Origin: Oscarella lobularis
Taxonomy: Eukaryota > Porifera > Homoscleromorpha > Homosclerophorida > Oscarellidae
Reading direction: 5' to 3'
Length of the DNA stretch: 64,000 nt
Assembly: GCF_947507565.1 (NCBI RefSeq)
Contig: NC_089188.1
Location: 2,232,001-2,296,000, forward strand
Shown here: positions 39,040-50,096 of the stretch, piece after piece
Position numbering within the stretch: position 1 is the first letter of the stretch
Layout of the letters: every line of letters starts with the position of its first letter
The notes under the pieces: model-generated
Told to the model about the DNA's origin: nothing
The model's database searches: none
What the model saw: the letters and a program-made list of their open reading frames with translations, nothing else
Made by a program: the position numbers and the translations under genes

Positions 39040-40029
39040 TTAAGTCTCGTTTTCCTGCGCTACAGCGGCTGTTTTTGCCCCCGTTGCCCCCGCCAACGGC
39101 GAAGTGCTATCACTAAAAAATTTGGGTATACTAGGCCCGAAATAAATTTTCACATTCGAAGCCAGAGCCTCGTAGCGCTTCATCTCCAAGAATTGCGAAG
39201 TCAGCTGAAGCGAGTTCGCTTCGGCGCGCTTTTTCGCCGAGTAAAACTCCGCATCCGCTTTGGCGATTTCCTTCGCGAGGAACGTTTCGTCTTCGATTTG
39301 CGACATGCGTTTCTGACTCTCTTTCTCCGTAATTTTTTGCTGATACTGAATCTTGGAAACCTCGGCGACCGTTTCCGCTTCGATGACGATTCGCTTTCGC
39401 TGCGTTTCCGCCTCTTTTTCGACGACTTTCTGCGTCTGTTGTGTAATCAAAAGACGAGTTTTTTCCACTTCCATTTTCTCGTAATTCACGCGAATTCCGT
39501 CCGGAATCTTCGGCTTCGTGACGCGCACCGCCTGTATGTGCAAACCGGGCGCCATCGAATGCAAATCGCTTTCCAAAGCCGATTTCAAATTTTCGTCGAT
39601 TTTGTCAAATAAATCGATGTAGACTTCTTGGACGGTATGGGCGCTGCAGAACTGATTCAATTCGTGATGGACTTTGTTGAATATGAGCGTTTTATCGTAG
39701 TCGACCGTGTATCTTCGCACGACGTCGTGCACCGAATCAACGTTCAAGATATTGACCACTTCGATGCGATCGAAGTAGAGAAGAACGCCGCTGCTCGTGC
39801 CGCAGGGCACGTTTTTGACCTCGTCCGTTTGGAGGGTGATTTGCACGGGACGCATCGACGTGACGACGGGAATCATGAGGTGGAAACCGGGATGGCTGAT
39901 CGTTTGGAGTAGGGCGCCGCCGCGAAAATAGACGCCCACGTGTCCTTCTTCGATTTTGTGGACGGAGATTGAGACGAGAGCCGAGCCGATTGCGACGAGG
40001 AGAAAGGCAGCGAAGATTGCGTTCGCCAT
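39040..40029 (-). CDS. ERLIN: Erlin, SPFH-domain protein of the ER membrane
   Basis: Single exon, 329 residues, matching animal erlin-1/2 in length and along the whole chain. A hydrophobic anchor at residues 3-22 is followed by the SPFH (prohibitin-like) domain: [18 protein letters not shown]. Then come [17 protein letters not shown] and a long amphipathic helix rich in E, K and Q. Erlins form cholesterol-binding rings in the ER that recruit RNF170 and promote degradation of activated IP3 receptors. There is no intron, unlike most neighbours. Confidence 0.97.
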   Translation of the reverse strand: MANAIFAAFLLVAIGSALVSISVHKIEEGHVGVYFRGGALLQTISHPGFHLMIPVVTSMRPVQITLQTDEVKNVPCGTSSGVLLYFDRIEVVNILNVDSVHDVVRRYTVDYDKTLIFNKVHHELNQFCSAHTVQEVYIDLFDKIDENLKSALESDLHSMAPGLHIQAVRVTKPKIPDGIRVNYEKMEVEKTRLLITQQTQKVVEKEAETQRKRIVIEAETVAEVSKIQYQQKITEKESQKRMSQIEDETFLAKEIAKADAEFYSAKKRAEANSLQLTSQFLEMKRYEALASNVKIYFGPSIPKFFSDSTSPLAGATGAKTAAVAQENET

Positions 40030-40343
40030 GATGCGTGTTCGAACGATCCGGGACCGCGATGGGGAGGTCCGGGGGTCGTAAATGATTAATTAATAAATTG
40101 AACTCGCTCTGATGACCTAAAAAATAAATTCAGTTTGCATTTTAATCTAAACGGTATCTAATTACATTAATTTGACCGCTATACGTACGTGCGTCCGCAT
40201 ATTTGTCTAGCGGGACGACCGCGCCGCCGCCCACGTGGGAGTACAAACAACGCCCAGTTATCAACAACTGGGGCCGCAGAGAGAGAGAGCAGCTACAAGA
40301 CGACGGCGGTGGCGGCGGAACACAATCATCATCAACACATTGA
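40030..40343. promoter_or_regulatory. Divergent promoter region, erlin / GPCR
   Basis: 314 bases between divergent start codons. It holds a perfect E-box palindrome CCCACGTGGG at 40230-40239, a GAGA run near 40275 and short AT stretches. No TATA box is evident. Confidence 0.4.
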
Positions 40344-42033
40344 ATGATGACTTCTGTTCCATGCAACGGCACTAACGGCACCGATCCCGAATTCTTACGA
40401 GGAGCGACTCTTCTCGTCGTCTCAGTCTTAGCCGTTCCAGTCGACCTGCTCATCGTCGTCGCAATTCCGACGTTGAATAAATGGACGACGAGCGACACGC
40501 TCGTCATGGGCCTCACAATTGCCGATCTCGCCACTTGCGTGACAGCCGTTCCAATGACCGTTTACGCCTACTTTGCCGGCCACTGCTTCGCCGAAAATTC
40601 GGCGGGCTGCTACGCGTCGGCATTCTTCATAACATTGCCGCGTTTTGCGGCGATGTTTATCGTGACGGCAATTGCTATTGATCGTTACGTGGCAATGAAA
40701 CGACCGTTTTGGCATCGATCGGCCGTCGCACTGCAACCGAGCGTCATGAAACGAGTCGTTTTCTGCTTGTGGCTGCTTGCCGCAGTGCTCGCCGCCCTGC
40801 CGTTTATCGGCGCAAAACAGGTTCGCTTCTATTCGCACCAATATTATTGCTTCTATGAAATGGACGGCTGGTGAGCGTACTCTATACTAAATACGACGTA
40901 GTTGTACGTCAATGATATCCTCTCACAGGTACAATATTCTGATTGCGGCATTCGGTTACGGTCAACTCGTTATCGTACTCGTCTGCTTTATATTTGTACT
41001 CAAACGCATTAACTCGATTGTAGAGAATCGACGCACGTTGACGCGACCCAATTTGACTCTACGTCAAGATTCAATCAATCGAGCGCTCGAAATCGTTACC
41101 AATCCTAATCAATCAGAATCGGCACTGCCGCGACGAGTTCCGCCCAAAGATCGGCGACTTAAACGAAAGAGAAGTTTGGGGGTTCGAAGTACGGGAACGA
41201 CCAATGAGACGGATATGTTTCACATCGAACGACAATTTGCAAAAATGTTTGCCATTCTCGTTCTTTTATTCTACGTCTGTTGGCTTCCCATCGTGGTAAA
41301 GAAGATCAATCCTTTTTATAAAGGGTTGACCCATATCTATTGATTTTTTTAGGTGATTTGCACAATTAACCAAAACAGACACGAGCAAAACGAATCGTTG
41401 CTCATTTGGGGCCTGCGTTTTGCCGTTGCCAATTGTGCTATCAATCCCATTATTTATACACTCATGCGACCGCAGTACCGTCAAGTATTCAAGGTACTAC
41501 TCCGACGCATGTTTTGCGGTAGAAAACCAGACAGAAGAGAACTAGGTACGTATTCGCTTTTCGACTTTTTTGGGGGTCTCAGAGTAAGGGTTTTAAACGC
41601 AGAACTTATACGGAGTGGGTCGGTTCTGGCTAAACCACGCGCTGGAAGCCTAGCGTCGTCTCTACAAAGTACTGGACTACAGGCTTCTCTGCGGAGTTTA
41701 CCGGCATCTGTTCGAGCTTTAACGGCGATGACTACGACTAATCAAGCAGCCCTTCCCCGTCATACCTCTCTCAGTTCGATCGTCGAGGAGGACTTCCCAA
41801 GTAGGGAATCGGCTCGGTGCAAGAGACTGTCAAAGGATTCGACTTTGGTTGGAGCGTGGCGTGAGAATATCGAAATTGCTGAGGAGGCGATTCGAAATTC
41901 TATTATTCTTCCGTCGCCATCCGAGTGCGATTCAGTCGTCTCCATCAGTATTGATAATGATATTAGTATCGCTGAGCCGCCTGAAATTTCGCGAGGTACC
42001 GAATCAACCGATTCGGTTCTCGGAAATAAATGA
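40344..42033 (+). CDS. Rhodopsin-class (class A) G-protein-coupled receptor
   Basis: Three exons (40344-40870, 40929-41295, 41353-42033) join in frame to 524 residues. The N-terminus has N-G-T sites for glycosylation. Class A landmarks are present: L-x-x-A-D-L in TM2, D-R-Y-V-A-M at the end of TM3, a long third cytoplasmic loop rich in R and K, C-W-L-P in TM6 and N-P-I-I-Y in TM7. A C-C-G-R-K stretch after helix 8 could be palmitoylated. The tail is serine-rich. A 57-base segment at 41546-41602 has splice sites and no stop, so 505- and 524-residue forms are both possible. The ligand cannot be assigned; TM3 and TM6 look closest to aminergic or prostanoid-like orphan groups. Confidence 0.9.
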
Positions 42034-42233
42034 AAGTGCACACTTTAGTAATATTTCTTTAGAGAAGCATATATTAATTAGAAAGAAGGCTTGCCTAGAA
42101 ACAGGAACAAAGCTGCGTTTGCGTAGATGATTGATGTACAAAACGATGTCTAAAATTAAAATATAATCTTCCGGGGGAAAAAAGCAAAAGCGCAGTCAGC
42201 AGTTCAATGACAATTGCTACTTACAATCCACGA

Positions 42234-44090
42234 TTATTTTTCCTTGAAAAAGAAGCCGATTATGACCGCTGCAAAAAATGAATAATCAATGTTCATATGA
42301 CCGCTTTGCCCTCTTACCGATGTAGACGAGTCCAGCTGATAAGAACCAGAGATGACTGTAGCTCAGTTTTATTGTTGATATGAAAGCCGGTACGAATGCA
42401 CCAAGTATCTAACCGGAGAAGTCAGTGCTCCTAGGAAAAAGACATCAGAAAAAAAACGCTACGTACTTGAGACGTGAAGATTAATCCATAGTTTGACGAA
42501 AAATGAGTCTGTCCAAATGACCTATTGATACATTAGAATTGAAGTCACGTCAATTTTTAAAAAAATCATATTATACCATACCGAACTGTAGCAGCTGGAA
42601 ATAGCGCGTAAACGCCTCCAATGCAGGAAAACAGGAGACAAACCCACGCGGTGAAGACGGGCTTGCCTCCGAGTGTCGTGAGGTCAAACGTCAGAAGGAG
42701 TGCCGCGAAAATTGACGCCATTGCCAGCACAGCAGTCTAGCACATCAAATTACGAGAAATCTATAAAATTATTTAGTTACTCGAAATGAAAATCGATCGG
42801 CCATTCCTCCCCAAAATAATCTCCCAGCTGCATTAAACGGCGACGATACGGAACCGACTATCGCCATAAAATGATCGTCGTTGATAACAGTCAATCCGTA
42901 GGACTTGAATAGAGCTCCGACAAACGTGACTGCCTGGCCGAGAGAAAAGAACATAATCCATAACATGTAGAATCGTTTGTCTTTGAATAGTTGAGATGGT
43001 TTAGAAGAGACAGGAGCCGCGGGATCTGCATCTAGAAGATGTTGACCGTTTTCTTTGCGGTTGACTTCAGTTTCATTAGAAGTGACAGCATCCTCGTCGC
43101 GCTTCTCAGTTTTCCTCTGCAAAATAAATGATGATTTGCTACTACTGTATAAAAAATTCTTTACACTGGCAAGAAAGAATGACCCAATGAGCTGAATACT
43201 AAAATAGGTGCCTCCTAAGATAAGAAAGCACGTTTTGACTCGATGAAGAAGACCAACATTTCCAAAATATCTAAAATACAATATTGCTTGTAATTTCAGA
43301 GGATACACGTGTGCATACTTCTCGTCTGAATTTTTTGGATCCGGAACCGTTGGATTGAGCCCTTTAGGATTGATAAAGTGAGTCTGAACTTGATCGAATA
43401 TAGCTGCTCCGGCTCCAAAGCCAGCGACAACAAAGCCAGCAACTAGTCCCTTTTTCTTGGGCCACCACTAGACCCAAAATTAGACAAAAAAGAGGAGAAG
43501 GAAAAGCAGTACCGTCATAGCAGCTGCCATGGGTATGGGATACGCAATTCCTACCCCAAGCCCGTTTAATAGTCCGTAAGTGAAAAGAATAAGCCAAAAA
43601 TTGCTAATGGCGAAATAGGAAAGAGCGACGCCAGAACTAAAATATCATTAGAGACACTACTATCGTTTTAGATGATTGCTTGCCTCATGATAAAACCGCC
43701 TAGGAGTACAGTAAGCCTGGGACCGATTTTCTTCTCTATTTGACCTCCAAAATACATTGCTGCGCCTTGTCCGGCGCCAGTCAGTGCACTGACCCAAATC
43801 AACGTCTAAAAACGTCCGTCAGGCTGAGTAGCGTTATCCTACTGATAGAGAGTGCTACCTGGGACGTGACGTCGGTCTTGCTGCTGTATTTTCTCAGGTA
43901 GGACACCATGTAGGGACTCATGTTGCCTAAGAGAGTTTCTATATACTTTCTGGTCATTTTTGGTGCCGGATCGTCGCTCCTTGCCGAATGTATAGAAAGT
44001 TCCTAGTGTTATGTGAATGCAAATTCCTGCCACGACGACAACGACGCCCGCGAGGCGGCTGTTCGGACTGTACGAAGGGCAACCCATCAT
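42234..44090 (-). CDS. MFS transporter, oxalate/formate-antiporter type, copy 1
   Basis: Multi-exon gene with about twelve hydrophobic segments. The opening L-G-T-F-Y-T-F-G motif in TM1, N-M-S-P-Y-M-V-S-Y, W-W-P-K-K-K-G-L-V-A-G-F and the central D-K-R-F-Y-M-L-W-I-M-F-F match MFS proteins of the OFA (oxalate:formate antiporter / plant NFD-like) group. The variable central loop (43010-43130) is acidic. The final exon ends F-F-F-K-E-K-stop at 42234. Substrates are likely small carboxylates, by family inference only. A start at 44126 is possible, but the bases 44091-44126 belong to a relic of another MFS gene, so 44090 is preferred. Confidence 0.85.
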
Positions 44091-44218
44091 GCACAGCAAA
44101 TCACGTGATAAAAAGTAGATGAGCAAAACAGCTGCAAAAATTATCGTTTTCTTATGTGTTAAAAATTGATTTTGGCTTACCTAAGAATGTCAAGCCGGCT
44201 GAGGAGAACCACAGTACG
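44051..44218. repeat. Boundary duplication B, left copy (real MFS1 5' end, MFS2-like 3' relic)
   Basis: About 168 bases matching 46218-46410. It contains the true start of MFS copy 1 and, to its right, a relic of the last two exons of an MFS gene (including V-L-W-F-S-S-A-G-L-T-F-L and A-V-L-L-I-Y-F-L) with its intron. Confidence 0.93.
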
Positions 44219-44455
44219 ATTTTTTTAGATAGTAGCCACTTTCCATTTTTAGCCTTATTGAAAGTAGAGCGTCTGATCAGGCAGTTTCTATACAACATAA
44301 CTTATTAAGTACAGTGTAGCATTACAGTACTGTACATGCCCAAAAAGTAGCCTATGCCACGGTCACGTGCAAGGGTCAGGTGACCTGACTACCCACGTCG
44401 GAACTCGTCGGAACACGTGGATAGAGGGCGTGGCACGTACGAGGAATATCGCAAA
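44219..44455 (+). promoter_or_regulatory. Upstream region of the AT-hook gene, insert B
   Basis: Holds a 15-base palindrome, GTCAGGTGACCTGAC (44375-44389), and several CACGTG or CACGTCG motifs between 44360 and 44425. These lie within 100 bases of the start codon and look like an E-box promoter. Confidence 0.45.
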
Positions 44456-46194
44456 ATGGCAAGCGGAAGACTGAAGGCGCCAGAGAACAAGGTACGGCGA
44501 TTGTTGTAGGAGTCATAGAGGGACCCGTTAAGGTATAGGACTCACAGACATTTCCTCCGCATCTAGCTATAGCGCGTATCGCTAGTTTAACGTAACTAGA
44601 GCATTTCTCTCCGGTGTTTTTGTACAGGACGGCGTAGAGTTTTCATGTTTATGTATCATTTGCAGTTGGGGTCCCTTTCGAAAGTCACCTTCTGACTACT
44701 ATACGGGACATTCGTTCCGTTGTACATCCGTTGTACATATCCTCGCGCGCTTTTACCCGTGAGAGCGAGTTGAGATAAACAGCTAGTACATGCACACTAG
44801 GAGGCCCTTGCAAGCTATAATCAGAGCTAATCGATTCTCTCAAGATTTTAGACGAATGTCTGCAAACCATCGAAGACGCCCTAGAGAAGGCAACAATAAC
44901 TAGAGGGGGCTCCGCAGCAGTGTCAGAACAATTGGGAAAGGACAAAAGATTTATGGAGAGATTGACCAGCAGCGTCAAGCAATGGCGAACGGAAATTACA
45001 AAGGTGATAATTATCTAGTATATAATAATAATTGAGTTAAGTAACATTTATGAAAAGTAGAGGCATACACGATCTAATAAAGTATTTAAATTATGTGTAA
45101 TTTGTATATTATATATGATAATTTTTTACATTATTTGATTTTACATCACTAATTATCTAGTATCTCTTTTTCAACCATCATGCGAGCTTCATTTCCGAGT
45201 GTGTTCTGTTTAGTTCTGTCAGCTGGAACAATATTCTTTCGACGCCTCGGCCGACGATGCAATCGAAGAATGGCGGCGGATCTTAGAGGAGGTAAAGTCG
45301 ATCAAGAGCAAATGGGATTGCGAATCCGCCAAAAAGGCACGAGCTCTCGTCAACGATACCGACCCAAATGAAGGTAAGAAGAGACTTATATGAAGAGCTT
45401 TAATTATTTGATACTTACAAGTGGAATTTTAGACCTAGAAGATGCAGTCTACCTCCTCGACGCGATTTTCGAACACCGTCTCCTGAAGTTGAGGAGAGGT
45501 TCCCTCTCGCATCTGCTATCAATCTCAATGCAACCGGACCAAATGATCGAAATGATCGAAAACCTTTATTACTACGGTCGCCTACATGCGAGAATAAGAA
45601 TTCGCTCATACCCGATGCACAACATCCTTCTCTTTGCAACGAGAAAGCTGAACGAGGTAGGAATGTGTAACTTGATAAACATAAGTTAGAAAATTGATAC
45701 ATTGTGTTATAGATTTGCGATTCTATTGAGGCCAGATCGGGAAACTCCTGCGATGTCGTTCGGAAGACGTGGCATACATTTTTTAAATTTATGAATTTGG
45801 ATCCAACCGCCCAGTTAGTGCAACTCTACGTCACTCACTAAGTTTACTAAACATTGTTATAGACGAAAAGGAAAGGGCCGACCGCGTCGAGCTAGTAAAG
45901 GAAGAGGCCAACCGCGTCGAGCCTCTCGGAAGAGCCTCTCTTTGCGAGCCGCTCAACTGTTAGTGCAACTCTACGTCGCTCACTATAAGTTAATTTACTA
46001 AACATTGTTATAGAGCCGGAGGAAAAGGAAAAGGCCGACCGCGTCGAGTCAAAATCGAACCCGTCTCTATAGAAGTCGACGTGTCGAAGCAGGAGCGCGA
46101 AGATTCGCCTCCGAAAAGCGTCACTCGTTCGGCGTATGCGAAGATTGAAGAGCAGACGGGCCGATCGTCGTCTAAAAAAACGTCCAACGTCTAA
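44456..46194 (+). CDS. AT-hook protein of unknown function (insert B)
   Basis: Seven exons: 44456-44491, 44845-45003, 45223-45373, 45433-45656, 45713-45813, 45863-45958, 46014-46194. The N-terminal two thirds are helical; the D-L-E-D-A-V-Y-L-L-D-A-I-F segment and what follows faintly recall a TFIIS N-terminal / LEDGF integrase-binding-like helical bundle, which is a weak guess. The last two exons carry three AT-hook-like cores (K-G-R-P-R-R, R-G-Q-P-R-R, K-G-R-P-R-R) and a sumoylation-type V-K-I-E, suggesting a nuclear DNA-binding protein. The two AT-hook exons and the introns before them are tandem duplicates. The acceptor for exon 2 at 44844 is weak. Confidence 0.7.
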
Positions 46195-46217
46195 CGTCTG
46201 ACGTCAATAGATTTACA

Positions 46218-46410
46218 CGAGGCAGCTGTTCGGACTGCCAACCCATTATGCATGTATGTACGTACCCTCATGTACAGCAAATCGAAAAGAAAATTATATT
46301 TTCAAAAAGTAGATGAGCAAAACAGCTGCAAAAATCATCGTTTTATTATGTGTTAAAATTGACTTTGCTTACCTAAGAATGTCAAGCCGGCTGAGGAGAA
46401 CCACAGTACG
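46218..46410. repeat. Boundary duplication B, right copy (MFS1 5' relic, real MFS2 3' end)
   Basis: Partner of 44051-44218. It contains the working last exons of MFS copy 2 and, to the left, a decayed copy of the MFS1 start region (46218-46260) interrupted by a short insertion. Confidence 0.93.
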
Positions 46411-48111
46411 TTGTAGGTCACATTTAGTAGAGACAGCGAAGCTGAGAGACAAGCACCAAACATCTATAGAACGTCATGCACATGCAAACTCGTCTAAATA
46501 GCTGTAGCAGACACTTACTTGAGACGAAAAAAGCAAACCATAGTTAGACGAGAAATGAGTTTGCCCAAACGCTCTTTATGTACATAATTAAAATTTTTAG
46601 AGCGAAAGGTTTGTTATACCTCGCAGTTAGAGCCGGAAACAAGCAAAAAATGCCTCCAAAACACGAGAAAAGAAGGCAGACCCATATAGCAAAGACAGGC
46701 TTGCCTCCCAGCATCGATACATTGAATGATAAAATCAAAGCAGTAAATATTGCGCACATAGAAAGCAAGACCACCTACGAGAGACAACCAAGCGTAAAAA
46801 TAATACAATTTTATTCTATTTTTTATAAATTTACTCGTAAAGAAAATTTGTCTGACAGAAACCCCCAGAAAATTCTTCCCAGTGCGTTGAACGGAGACGA
46901 AATAGATCCAACTAACGCCATAAAATGATCGTCGTTGATAAACGTCAATCCATACGCTTTGAATAGACTTGATATGAAAGTCACTGCCTGTCCGAGACAG
47001 AAGAATGCCGTCCATAGCATGTAGAAACGTTTATCTCTTAAAAGTTGAGCCGGCGTCAAGGACCCATCTCCATCGGATTCTGACTGAATTAAAGGTTCGC
47101 CTTCATTTTGAATATTTGTTGAGACGTCTTTTCTCTGTTTAGAAATTTAAAAAATTTTAAATTCTAAAACAAGGTTACTTACTTTAATGAGAAAAATTGA
47201 TCCAATGACTAGCATAGCAAAGTACGTGCCTCCCAGCACGAGAAAACTTGTTTTGACGCGGTGAAGAAGATCCGCGTCACCAAAATACCTAAATAAATAT
47301 TTCTAAAAGAGAAACAATGTAGAAGCGTTTCTACTTCTGATCAGGATTGTCTGGATCTGGAATAGACGGATTTTGCTTGTGGGGATTTATATATTGGGTC
47401 TGGACTTGATCAAATAGAATAGCTGAAGCTCCGCTTCCAGCTACAACGAAACCAGTGACTAGACCCTCTCTATTTGGCCACCACTAGGCAAAAAGAATCG
47501 TTTGAGAACTTTATGACAGTTACGTTAATTTGATGACGTACACTCATAGCACATGCCATGGGAATGGAATAGGTTACGCCCATGCCAAAGCCAAATAGGA
47601 GCCCATATGTTAGCATGACTAACCAATAGGAGACAATAGTAAAATAAGTGAGAGCAACACCGGCACTAGAAAAGAAAGATTTTACACGGAAACAGGTGCA
47701 ATTTTACTCTGCACTTGCCCCAGAAGAAGGCCACCAAGTAGAACTGTAAGTCTTGGTCCTAATTTTTTGTCTATTTGACCTCCAACGTACACTGCAACAC
47801 TGAGTCCAATTTCGAGCAGAGCATAGACCCAAACCAGTTTCTAATTATAATAAATTAAATATTGTCTTATTAAAATTTGACGAGATTCTTTCTTGTGGTG
47901 TGATATCGCTCGGGTGACCGTATTTTCGCAGATAAGATACGATGTACGGACTCATGTTGCCTGTAAATGGGCAAAATGAGAAACTGCAAGTCCGGAACGG
48001 TTTCTCACCGAACGTATAGTACGTTCCGTCGACGAGGTGCACCAAAAATCCGGAGAGAATGACGAGAACGCCGAGGAATCGTCGGCGGCGACTCAATGCG
48101 TCTGTGTTCAT
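46294..48111 (-). CDS. MFS transporter, oxalate/formate-antiporter type, copy 2
   Basis: Tandem paralogue of MFS copy 1 on the same strand, with the same exon order. The start at 48111 opens M-N-T-D-A-L; TM1 ends G-T-Y-Y-T-F-G. N-M-S-P-Y-I-V-S-Y-L-R-K-Y-G and D-K-R-F-Y-M-L-W-T-A-F-F are shared with copy 1. The last exon ends Y-F-L-K-I-stop at 46294. A polytopic plasma or organelle membrane carrier is expected; the substrate is unknown. The start codon is 233 bases from the divergent p53-family gene. Confidence 0.85.
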
Positions 48112-48344
48112 GTCTACCCCACGTGCGTCCCGCGTGACGCGTGATTAGAATACTCGAGCTCATGTAGAAACCCCCCGGCGCCCCAAACTACAGTTTGTTT
48201 TAAAAAAATGGCACTGTCAGCGTCAACAAACGCTACAGCTTGCAAACTCTCGGCAAATTAGTAACGCGCGTATTCTCGCACGTGAGATAACGTAATGGAA
48301 ACCCCCGTGGGAAGTCCCGCATGCACTAGCACCTTGAGGAGACA

Positions 48345-49807
48345 ATGGACGTCCCAGACGATCTCTCCAGCGAACCGACAGCTATCGAAATCGTGCAAAA
48401 CCATCCGTAAGCAAGCTCCAACGTATTTCTACAAATCGCTAGTAGCTCACCTACGCAGAGAAGGAATCACAGATTTGTTCGGATCGTTTCCCCTCGATTT
48501 TGGAGGGCCCGATTCTTTTCCAGAGTGTGCAGTCGCGCCGGAGGACCCGCAGATAGAAGAAAACTCCGCGAGCGGCGGAAGCAGTTCGATTTCTGCTTCT
48601 TCCACAACTCGTTTCGTCTTTTCGGAAGAAGTAGCCGAAAAGTTTCTTCCTATACATTGTAAATAAAAATAGTCTCGTTTCAGACGTCTCTTCCAAAATC
48701 TCGTCGCCCACACGTACGAAATTTTCAAAATAATTAGTCAATATTCCCCTAATATTGCTTTTGATAGTATTCTCAGCAATTGAATACGGTTTTTGTAAAG
48801 GAAGAGCAGGACTGTGCGTTCACTATAGCACTAGGGAACAATGGTATATAATCTCCCCAAGACCAACGCGTTTTTGACTCTTACTCCTCCCTTTCTTTAG
48901 TTGAGACTCCCGCTAGTGTCATTGTTTGTGCAGTCTATGTGTCAGATGACGATTGTCATAATCAAGTTGCGCGATGCAAGGCGCACTTCCATTCAGACGG
49001 TCTCTAAGATTAGATCAAATCAATATATATTTTCATTAATTAATGAAGGTTATGATGATATATCCAGTGGACGATACCACTTCTTCTTGAGCCGCGATTC
49101 CAGTGTCATATACTATCAAGAGAAAAATCGACTTTATATCAACGTTCCTTACTCGTCTGGAAACGAGACTGAAAGTACTGAAAGGATATGAAGTCCGTTG
49201 GGTCTTTTTAGGTGTCTTCTCTTTACATTGCAGATGGTAAAACGTTTACTTTTCAGTTTATGTGTCGTCAGACTTGCTGTACGCCTTTGAAGCAGCGTCC
49301 AATTAAACTTGTGTTCCTTTTAGCAGGGCCAAGGTCAGAGATGTGATCATGTCAAATGTATTTATTTATTGATTTTTATTGGTAGTGGTAATTTTATCAG
49401 TGAATTGTCCGTTGGATTAAAAGTCTCGTCGTGCCCTTTTCGAGACAAAGGAATAGCAGAGGAGAAGCTGCAACATAGTAGCGAAACGTCATCAAAAAAA
49501 CGAAAGAAATCTTCATCAGGCAGCACAGCTAGACTAACGGGAGATTTTTCGGTGTCGTCAATGTCTGTAAGAACGATTTTTTTCCCTAAAGTTTTTTGTC
49601 TCTAAATTTTTGTCTAAGGTTGTGGGACAGGCAACGAGAGAAAAGCTTGAAGATTATCGTTTCTGTGCTGAATTGGCTGAGTTTGTGAAACAGCGTTATC
49701 CGTGTATTATTGACGAGTTTAAGCAGTTCAGAATGTAAGAGTTGGGTTATTCTAATGAATTGTTATTTGACGTTTTTATCAGGCAGGTGACTTCAGAAAC
49801 GGATTAA
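48345..49807 (+). CDS. p53-family transcription factor
   Basis: Ten exons join in frame to 322 residues: 48345-48406, 48459-48610, 48673-48713, 48777-48843, 48901-48999, 49049-49174, 49234-49333, 49386-49566, 49619-49734, 49783-49807. Residues 1-70 are acidic with D-L-F-G-S-F-P-L-D-F, a plausible transactivation segment. The DNA-binding domain is recognisable by A-V-Y, A-R-C-K-A-H, V-I-Y-Y-Q-E-K-N-R, I-N-V-P-Y, F-M-C-R-Q-T-C, R-P-I-K-L-V-F-L and C-P-F-R-D. All four zinc ligands (human C176, H179, C238, C242) are present. The positions of human R248 and R273 hold Q and K. A K-K-R-K-K nuclear signal follows. The last exons are helical, but no clear tetramerisation domain is seen. Confidence 0.88.
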
Positions 49808-50096
49808 TTAATGCATCAGTACCGGCGCGGATATCAGTGTTATACAAAAAATGTTTTAAACGTGCTTTGACCGATGAATAGGTGTTTGATTGTAAAATGA
49901 ATGATGTGACTTATGTAAACCAGCGGATGTACATGTGGCATCGAACGCCCGGATAATTGCTGGTTTGCGTTCGTGAAGAAGGGAAGAATCCATCGGGTGT
50001 AAGCCAATCTCACTCCGAATCTCACTCCTTTCGACTGTGCTTACCACGCTGACTCTTTTTATAGTTTCCAGACGCTGATCGCCCTTCTACATCACA
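49808..50096. other. Intergenic gap before RPL8
   Basis: No gene seen. The 60 bases before the RPL8 start hold pyrimidine stretches (50050-50095), in keeping with a terminal-oligopyrimidine type leader, but the transcription start is not visible. Confidence 0.35.

Noticed and set aside
48295-48666. A 123-codon ORF starting at 48295 as the p53-family first exon
   Set aside because: Starting at 48345 and splicing 48407-48458 gives an acidic N-terminus and a complete frame through ten exons; the longer ORF reads through introns.
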